Part shown: in pieces, positions 58,757-64,000 of the stretch
Numbering within the stretch: the first letter of the stretch is position 1
Layout of the letters: each line of letters begins with the position of its first letter
Assembly (NCBI RefSeq): GCF_001808705.1
Contig: NZ_KV794273.1
Location: forward strand, 266,622 to 330,621
From: Streptococcus sp. HMSC074B11
GTDB lineage: Bacteria > Bacillota > Bacilli > Lactobacillales > Streptococcaceae
Direction of reading: 5' to 3'
DNA: 64,000 nt
Notes under the pieces: model-generated
Seen by the model: only the letters and a program-made list of their open reading frames with translations
Told to the model about the DNA's origin: nothing
The model's database searches: none
Program-made: the position numbers and the translations under genes

Positions 58757-60037
58757 CTAAACATACTCCAATACACCTTGAAATTCTCCATTTTCATCGT
58801 GTACTGCAGCATAGGTGATATGGACAAACTTACCTCGTGACTCGGACTTGAACCACATCTCATACTTGTCCTTGACCCCGTCACGAAGACCTTTCATAAT
58901 GGTCTTTACCTTATCAAGGTACTTGGGCGGGTGACAAAGCTCAACATTGCGCCCGACTTGAGAAGGTGTCCGCTTGAAAATCATCTCATCTGCTGGCGTA
59001 TTGTCATTGTAATACTGGAAAATATCATCCTTATTAACAAAGGTAATTTCCATTGGCAGATGGTTGAGAATAAGATTAGCCTGCTCGACTGAGAGATAGC
59101 CATTACCAAAAGCCTGTTGACTATGGCGATCTACTACCGCTTCCTTTTCCTTAGGTGTGAAGGTGATAGTAAACTGACCTTCTGGCGTATCAATCACTTG
59201 TTGAACCTGTCCATCTACAGTTTCTGGCTGAGTTGGTTCTTCTACACTTTTTTCCTCAACAAAACTTTGACGTTCAGGAACCCATTTCTCAGACGGACGG
59301 ATAATGGCATAGCCATAAGCATCACTTTCCTCTGCAATCTGAATCCAGTCATCCTGGGTGAAGGATTCGAGCAGAATCATGAGGAGGATGGACTCTTCCT
59401 TGAAAATCATACTCTCAAATTCAGTCGCAAAAGCTTCAAAAGCTTCCTTTACGGCGGAAATTGGCACTTCTGGGAGCGACTTAGTTGCCGCTAAAGCTGT
59501 TTGAAAGAGTTCCCTAATCTGGTCATCGACTCCCCACATGACTTTTGGAGGCGAATCATGTCCATAACGCTCCATGATAGGAAAGAAGAGTTCTTCCTTA
59601 CGCTGGTAGTGACGGTCGAACTGACCTACAAGCCCCATCTGACGAACCAACCCCTTACGCATCTCTGCAAGCATTTCCTCGTCTTCCATAGACTCATATG
59701 TGTCTAACAATCTTCGAACACGAATCAAGGCAGCACGGAGGGCTAGATTTTCATCCTTAAAAACACGTACAGGATGACCTGGATGCTCGGTATCTTCAAC
59801 TTCGACACCCTTAACAGCATTCTTAAAGAGATTAGCATGCACATCACAGAGCTCCATGACGTCTTCAAATGTCACACCTGAGTCAGAGTTCATCAACTCG
59901 TGCTCCATGAGAGAAATCTCGATAGCTGATACACCTGTAAAGGTTGCATCAAAGCGTTCCTGAACGGATTCAGGGGAGGCTCCATTATGCAATTCTAATA
60001 AAATATCCCGTAGGATATGAATACGTTCATCTGCCAT
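58757..60037 (-). CDS. DUF438/hemerythrin-like PAS protein with premature stop
   Basis: A 426-residue protein: DUF438 N-terminal region, a hemerythrin-like middle (FDRHYQRKEELFFPIMERYG near 140, with HxxxE-type residues) and a C-terminal PAS domain (NHLPMEITFVNKDDIFQYYN near 325). Relatives likely bind iron or small molecules. The TAG at 58757 is followed in frame by 14 codons (DIQPYREIDTDYFR) to TGA at 58714, which look like the normal PAS tail, so a C-to-T change has clipped the end. It overlaps the DUF1858 gene by one base. Confidence 0.8.
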   Translation of the reverse strand: MADERIHILRDILLELHNGASPESVQERFDATFTGVSAIEISLMEHELMNSDSGVTFEDVMELCDVHANLFKNAVKGVEVEDTEHPGHPVRVFKDENLALRAALIRVRRLLDTYESMEDEEMLAEMRKGLVRQMGLVGQFDRHYQRKEELFFPIMERYGHDSPPKVMWGVDDQIRELFQTALAATKSLPEVPISAVKEAFEAFATEFESMIFKEESILLMILLESFTQDDWIQIAEESDAYGYAIIRPSEKWVPERQSFVEEKSVEEPTQPETVDGQVQQVIDTPEGQFTITFTPKEKEAVVDRHSQQAFGNGYLSVEQANLILNHLPMEITFVNKDDIFQYYNDNTPADEMIFKRTPSQVGRNVELCHPPKYLDKVKTIMKGLRDGVKDKYEMWFKSESRGKFVHITYAAVHDENGEFQGVLEYV

Positions 60038-60270
60038 TAGTCTATTCCAATCACTTCGTAACCATTTGCTTCAAGTGTGCGCACAATCTTATCCATAGGA
60101 GTTCCCTCCAGTTTAGACCCCTGTTTGAGCGATACTTTTCGTCCGACTGTATTTCGCATCAAAGGATTTGCAAGAGGTTTAAAACCGAGTTCTACTAGGA
60201 TATCTAAAACTTCTGGATGCTTGTCCACAACTTCCGCAACAGGAATAGATACATCAATGATATTGTCCAT
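60037..60270 (-). CDS. DUF1858 domain protein
   Basis: A 77-residue protein (MDNIIDVSIPVAEVVDK start, NTVGRKVSLKQ near 45) of the DUF1858 family, often encoded next to DUF438 hemerythrin-like proteins and linked to redox or iron functions in other bacteria. The ATG at 60270 is chosen because GGAGG sits 5 bases before it; two or more earlier ATG codons overlap that site. Confidence 0.8.
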   Translation of the reverse strand: MDNIIDVSIPVAEVVDKHPEVLDILVELGFKPLANPLMRNTVGRKVSLKQGSKLEGTPMDKIVRTLEANGYEVIGID

Positions 60271-60333
60271 CATAACCTCCATCATATTCTCTAACAGTTT
60301 TTTCTTTTTTATTATACCACAAGGGCAAAGATT

Positions 60334-60362
60334 AAAAAACTAGCAGTAGAAGACTTGCTAGT
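60334..60362 (-). terminator. Terminator of the EcsC small-protein operon
   Basis: ACTAGCA (60339-60345) pairs with TGCTAGT (60356-60362); on the minus strand TTTTTT follows. The transcript should end here, about 80 bases after the 50-residue gene. Confidence 0.8.
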
Positions 60363-60442
60363 TTATTTCGTATAATTTCATTATTTCCAATTATATAGAC
60401 TTTTCCTAGTAAAACCTCAAAGTCTTATCCTTACCATGATCA

Positions 60443-60595
60443 TCAGAGAAGTTTGAAAAACCAATCTATGATCTTGAAAAGAATCTTATAGAACAGTAAT
60501 TGGAAGGCGAAAGAGATTAGAAACCAGAGAATTTTTATCAAACCAACAATTGGTGTTATAAAAAGAAGAGTAAAGAACCTCCAAAAAGATTTCAT
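60443..60595 (-). CDS. 50-residue hydrophobic membrane peptide
   Basis: A very small gene: MKSFWRFFTLLFITPIVG, then aromatic and hydrophobic to the end, ending DWFFKLL. It overlaps the stop codon of the 60-residue gene upstream as ATGA, so it is probably translationally coupled. One or two membrane helices with lysines at intervals. No family recognised. Its placement between EcsC-type genes and a terminator supports it as real. Confidence 0.6.
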   Translation of the reverse strand: MKSFWRFFTLLFITPIVGLIKILWFLISFAFQLLFYKILFKIIDWFFKLL

Positions 60596-60774
60596 TCTTT
60601 ATCCTCCGGCTTCATCAACCAAGTAGCTGTATCCATAAGCTTATCTACGAGAAATAATTTTCCCAAACTAACGACTGTGTTTTCATCTTTTTTTATGGTT
60701 TCTGCAACTTTTAAAGCTTGCCTTGTTAGAAGATAATTACCGTAGGTTTTAGCCAGTACTGTTATGATCCCCAT
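60592..60774 (-). CDS. 60-residue protein linked to the EcsC-family gene
   Basis: A short protein (GIITVLAKTYGNYLLTRQAL start, ending LMKPEDKE), helical with an amphipathic centre. It follows the EcsC stop after 1 base; AAGGAG in the EcsC end serves as its ribosome-binding site. No family recognised. It ends in the start of the 50-residue gene. Confidence 0.65.
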   Translation of the reverse strand: MGIITVLAKTYGNYLLTRQALKVAETIKKDENTVVSLGKLFLVDKLMDTATWLMKPEDKE

Positions 60775-60775
60775 G

Positions 60776-61555
60776 TCAATCTCCTTCTATGATTTCCACT
60801 TCTTTTCGGATAGTGGCAACATCTCTTTGATATTGTGCTTCATCGTAGTTAATCAATTTGGACAATTCTTTTTGCAATCTTTCTCCCATGGGTTTCATGG
60901 TCGCAAAGGTTAAGCCACCTGATAGGACTCCACCTAAGATAGGAATAACTTTCCCCATCCCCTTAGCCAATCCTCCCTTGGTCAGATTCACTCCAAAGAT
61001 TTTCAGAACTTTTTCCAAAATTGGATACCAAAGAGTCTTTGTTAAAGCCTTTTTATTCACGATTTTCATCACTTGCTTAGCAACTGTAACACCACCAGAA
61101 CGAAGTAGAGCGCCCGCACCATTTACTCCCAACATCACTCCCAGATAGAGCAAGAGGGTATTTTTAGCTTCTTCGCTCAGCTCATTTCGCGAAGCCCAGA
61201 GATCATCATAGCCGTAAATATATCCTAGCTCCTGAGCTAGTTTCAGTGAAAATGCGTAAAACTGGGCTACATCTGTCGGAATTGTAACGGCCATGGCAAT
61301 ACCTCCAGGTAATCCAGCCAAAACAGATGTCCCACTTGCTAGCAATACATTATCTCTAATACATGCATTAGCTACTCGATCTAAGGTTTCCTGAGGTAAT
61401 AAAGCTGTCGGCCCTTCTTCCAATAATCTAGGAATATCCTTTGAAGCCACTTCCTTAGAGAATTTGTCCATTAAAAATTTTGACCGGTTCACTTTGACAA
61501 CAGGAAGTTTTACTACCTGTTGCAACACTTGCATCGCCACATCTTCTTTAGCCAT
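60776..61555 (-). CDS. EcsC-family protein
   Basis: A 259-residue protein of the EcsC family (AKEDVAMQVLQQVV start; LLASGTSVLAGLPGGIAMAVTIPTDVAQF near 93-121). A conserved hydrophobic, glycine-rich region of this type suggests membrane association; function is unknown. The ATG at 61555 is chosen because GGAG is 6 bases upstream, and an earlier ATG has no site. Two tiny genes follow in the same unit. Confidence 0.75.
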   Translation of the reverse strand: MAKEDVAMQVLQQVVKLPVVKVNRSKFLMDKFSKEVASKDIPRLLEEGPTALLPQETLDRVANACIRDNVLLASGTSVLAGLPGGIAMAVTIPTDVAQFYAFSLKLAQELGYIYGYDDLWASRNELSEEAKNTLLLYLGVMLGVNGAGALLRSGGVTVAKQVMKIVNKKALTKTLWYPILEKVLKIFGVNLTKGGLAKGMGKVIPILGGVLSGGLTFATMKPMGERLQKELSKLINYDEAQYQRDVATIRKEVEIIEGD

Positions 61556-61690
61556 CTCTATCTCCATTTTTCATTCATATCAAGCTTTATCTTATCATAT
61601 TTATGGAATAAATGATATTTTCAAGATTTATTTTATTTTCTGAATTTCTATTTATATAATCTGACTAGACAATGACCGACTTATAGCCAC

Positions 61691-61716
61691 AAAAAAGAGG
61701 GTTGCCCCTCTTTCTG
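61691..61716 (-). terminator. Terminator between the SPFH-SHOCT and EcsC genes
   Basis: AAAGAGGG (61694-61701) pairs with CCCTCTTT (61706-61713), four-base loop; on the minus strand TTT continues. The cluster is therefore two transcripts or depends on partial readthrough. Confidence 0.82.
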
Positions 61717-61754
61717 CTTAATGTTTATCCAGATTGCGTAGCATCTCGTCAATC

Positions 61755-62864
61755 TTATAAGTCCATAATTTCTTTTTTCTTTCGATCAAACTCTTCCTGA
61801 GATAATATATCTGCATCTAAAAGTGATTTGAGTTTAGTAAGAGCTTCGATTTGCTCATCAAAAGATAAACTTGGTTTAGTTGCTTTTTCATCTAACTGTT
61901 GTGCCATATTCATACCAAAAATCATCCCCGCACCATCTCCTAGCCCATGTTGTTCGATCCCTGATGCGACTTTTTGTTGTGCAGCAATATTAGAAGCTTT
62001 CTGCGATACATCATCAAAGGCCTTTAAATTCATCTTATTTGATGAAAAGTTCTTAACTAATTCCTTAGATTCTGGTGAGAATTCTATATTAGCAATCGCA
62101 ACTTTTATAATTTCAAATCCAAAACGATCTTTCCAAGTACCAGCATACTGTTCATCATTCGATACTTGTTTTGCAAGTACTGATGCTTGTGATGGTAGTT
62201 GTGAGATACGATAAGTTGTTGATAACGAATTAAGGGCAACGGTAAAGGATTGAAGAAATTCCGTGACTATCTGAGCCCTTGCTTGAGCACTATCAAAGCT
62301 ATAGTAGGTTACATTTGCAGGAAGGAAATTTTTTACAAACTTGATAGCGTCTGTAATTTGAATAGAAAAAGTTCCAAAAGCACGTACTTCTAAGTCTGTA
62401 CCATAAAACAAGTCGTTATACATAACCGGACCACGAGTACCAAACCTAATATCGCGAATTTCTCTCAAATTGACAAAACAAATCTGTTTTTGCTGATCAC
62501 TTTGTCCGCCAAATCCAACACGATTAACAACATTATCAAACAGTGATTTTTTTAGCCCATCACCATTAAAAACACTACTCACCCCATTTTGATATTCATA
62601 TCCACCTGGTTCAGTGATAATTTCTTCTATTCCAGACTGACTAAAAATAAAAGCAGCAGTATTTTCAGGAATAAATATCTTAGACCCATTTGAAATGACA
62701 CCTATAGACCCCTGACTATTAACCCCTCTACCATTATTACTGACTTGAAGAACACCCGGACTTACAGCTGTATGTTCATCAAAAGCCTGAACTGTAATAA
62801 TTTCCTTCCATTGATCTGCAAAAGTACCACTAATTGAATCTGTAAATGCTTTAATTATTCCCAT
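61755..62864 (-). CDS. SPFH-domain protein with C-terminal SHOCT module
   Basis: A 369-residue protein of the virion-core/YdjI SPFH class: FADQWKEIITVQAFDEHTAVSP near the start, NGSKIFIPENTAAFIFSQSG near 58, and QITDAIKFVKNFLPANVTYY near 180. A Gly-rich linker leads to a SHOCT domain (FDEQIEALTKLKSLLDADIL, then EEFDRKKKEIMDL), a short oligomerisation motif. It is soluble and probably binds the membrane surface. It starts 10 bases after the PH/zinc-ribbon gene, in the same unit. Different tail from the paralogue at 27.6 kb. Confidence 0.82.
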   Translation of the reverse strand: MGIIKAFTDSISGTFADQWKEIITVQAFDEHTAVSPGVLQVSNNGRGVNSQGSIGVISNGSKIFIPENTAAFIFSQSGIEEIITEPGGYEYQNGVSSVFNGDGLKKSLFDNVVNRVGFGGQSDQQKQICFVNLREIRDIRFGTRGPVMYNDLFYGTDLEVRAFGTFSIQITDAIKFVKNFLPANVTYYSFDSAQARAQIVTEFLQSFTVALNSLSTTYRISQLPSQASVLAKQVSNDEQYAGTWKDRFGFEIIKVAIANIEFSPESKELVKNFSSNKMNLKAFDDVSQKASNIAAQQKVASGIEQHGLGDGAGMIFGMNMAQQLDEKATKPSLSFDEQIEALTKLKSLLDADILSQEEFDRKKKEIMDL

Positions 62865-62874
62865 ATTTCATCTC

Positions 62875-63432
62875 CTACAAGGTCTGTTCCATATCACAAA
62901 AACTACATTTGACAGTTTGTTTTACGGTTCCAGATAGAGGAGCTCCACAAAAACTGCATTTAGTAGATAGTTTCTCTGGTTCTGAATCCTTAATACCAAG
63001 CCCTGCTTTGAAAGTGTCAAACGTATCTTTTAGAGTCTCTGCTAAAATTTCTACACCAAATAAGCTATTATCACCCAAGGTTGCAAAGTTGCTTGTATCA
63101 CCAGAGATTAATTTAATAATATTCGTTGCCCACTTTTCAGTATCCTTAGTATTAGAGAATGAGAAGATAACTTGTCCACCATTATAATAGATTTCTAATC
63201 GTTTCATACCATTGGATTTTGTAACTGAAACTTGTGGTTTCCCCTCAAAAACCTTAATTTGGTTAATTGGTATAATAGTTTGATCTTTTTTTCCTCCAAA
63301 AATACCTTTTTTGATATGTATCAAGTGTAGATTTGTTAAAATTAATTCATCTGTAGACAAACCATTTTTCCCAAAACTCACATGATCACTATTCATAACC
63401 ATGTATTCATGAGGTAACAATTGATAGTCCAT
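62875..63432 (-). CDS. PH/GRAM-like protein with C-terminal zinc ribbon
   Basis: A 185-residue protein: an N-terminal PH- or GRAM-like domain (about 1-105, LLPHEYMVMNSDHVSFGKNG, IIPINQIKVFEGK), a short helical linker, and a zinc ribbon CSFCG-x13-CSFCD near 158-182. Domains of this sort bind membranes or partner proteins. The ATG at 63432 is preferred because GGAG lies 6 bases upstream. Couples the lipoprotein gene to the SPFH-SHOCT gene. Confidence 0.75.
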   Translation of the reverse strand: MDYQLLPHEYMVMNSDHVSFGKNGLSTDELILTNLHLIHIKKGIFGGKKDQTIIPINQIKVFEGKPQVSVTKSNGMKRLEIYYNGGQVIFSFSNTKDTEKWATNIIKLISGDTSNFATLGDNSLFGVEILAETLKDTFDTFKAGLGIKDSEPEKLSTKCSFCGAPLSGTVKQTVKCSFCDMEQTL

Positions 63433-63452
63433 CCCGAACTCCATTCTTATTT

Positions 63453-63944
63453 TTAAAGACTAGCTTTCCATTGTTCTACTTGTTCGTGTAGAGAATCACG
63501 ATATTCCTTTAAAAACTTAATTATTTCCTCTTTTCCTTGAATAGGTGCTTTCTTCAATGGACCATATTGTTTTTTCTGTTCTTCCATTTCTTTTTTAGTA
63601 CTATCTTTTAATTCTTGGATAGAAGCACTATCTTCTAAAACAGTTCCCTTAAAGGCTTCATCTGCTTCGGTATAGTAATTATTAACAATTTTCTCATACA
63701 TAGTCAAATAATCTTCATAAGTTTTGATAGATTCAATTGTCTCATCACTGACATCTTGTGGATTAAAGTCACTAGAACCTAATTTATCTTTTGCTTTATC
63801 TAAAAATCCTTTTTTCCCAGAACTTTCCGTTTTACTATCACTAGATGAATTACTTGTTTTTTCAGACAGAGAACTACAAGCAACTAGAGTAGAAACGGAC
63901 AGACATAGTAAAGCTAAACGACAAACTTTTTTTACATTATTCAT
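63453..63944 (-). CDS. Lipoprotein of unknown function
   Basis: A 163-residue lipoprotein: signal with lipobox LVAC and lipid-attached Cys23, a Ser/Thr/Lys-rich spacer, and a helical domain (about 60-163) with SIKTYEDYLTMYEKIVNNYY and many lysines and glutamates. AAGGAG precedes the ATG. First gene of the SPFH-SHOCT cluster. Family not recognised with certainty; a DUF of streptococcal lipoproteins is likely. Confidence 0.75.
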   Translation of the reverse strand: MNNVKKVCRLALLCLSVSTLVACSSLSEKTSNSSSDSKTESSGKKGFLDKAKDKLGSSDFNPQDVSDETIESIKTYEDYLTMYEKIVNNYYTEADEAFKGTVLEDSASIQELKDSTKKEMEEQKKQYGPLKKAPIQGKEEIIKFLKEYRDSLHEQVEQWKASL

Positions 63945-64000
63945 TAATAGAATCTCCTTTTATTTATGAAATTATCATATCATATTTCCTAAAAAAAAAA

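Noticed and set aside
58757..60037. Calling the DUF438 gene a pseudogene
   Set aside because: Only about 14 to 15 C-terminal residues are lost and all main domains are intact, so it is listed as a CDS with a noted stop.

Overview
The window is chromosomal DNA of a low-GC Gram-positive coccus, almost certainly a mitis-group Streptococcus close to S. mitis, S. oralis or S. pneumoniae. The basis is gene content and gene order (ilvBNCA, the FabT-controlled fatty-acid cluster, gatCAB, groESL next to a lev-type PTS locus, competence-type ssbB), two BOX repeats of the pneumococcal type, and pneumococcus-like protein sequences. I see no prophage, insertion sequence, rRNA, tRNA or CRISPR array; the window is mostly core genome with a few accessory islands.

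Layout. 1-3.5 kb: a cut-off DUF2207 membrane protein and an amino-acid ABC transporter. 3.9-10 kb: a small HTH-like protein, a stomatin-type SPFH protein, then ilvA, ilvC, ilvN and ilvB on the minus strand, with a CodY-like box upstream of ilvB and a BOX element inside the operon. 10-14.7 kb: ribosomal proteins L1 and L11, a GNAT/ParB-like pair, a PAP2 phosphatase, the riboflavin transporter ribU with its FMN riboswitch, and trmL behind an attenuator-like leader. 15-19.3 kb: trkA/trkH potassium uptake and two membrane proteins. 19.3-23.1 kb: an array of intergenic hairpins, prfC, and two tandem TIGR02206-type membrane proteins. 23.3-30.2 kb: gatCAB, a Tim44-like/zinc-ribbon protein with an SPFH partner, efp, an Asp23 protein and nusB. 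30.3-42 kb: the complete type II fatty-acid synthesis cluster, fabM, fabT-fabH-acpP, fabK-fabD-fabG-fabF-accB-fabZ-accC-accD-accA, with two FabT-type boxes and a second BOX element. 42-46 kb: aspartate kinase, DUF956, and serS behind a T-box. 46-48 kb: groESL under CIRCE. 48-55.7 kb: a lev-type locus, in which two extracellular sugar-binding proteins, a histidine kinase and a response regulator lie directly upstream of a mannose-family PTS (EIIA, B, C, D). 55.8-60.3 kb: ssbB with a competence box, an oxidoreductase, a tRNA-binding protein, a thioredoxin and small DUF genes. 60.4-64 kb: an accessory membrane cluster of lipoprotein, PH/zinc-ribbon protein, SPFH-SHOCT protein, EcsC-family protein and two very small proteins.

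The best candidate for an undescribed system is the 60.4-64 kb cluster. Its closest logic is the YdjGHI partners of PspA in Bacillus subtilis, but no PspA is visible. A second zinc-ribbon plus SPFH pair lies at 26.6-28.7 kb. Other points of interest are the structured leader of trmL, an apparently leaderless DUF4651 gene, a nonsense codon that clips a DUF438 protein, and dyad operators in the lev PTS promoter.
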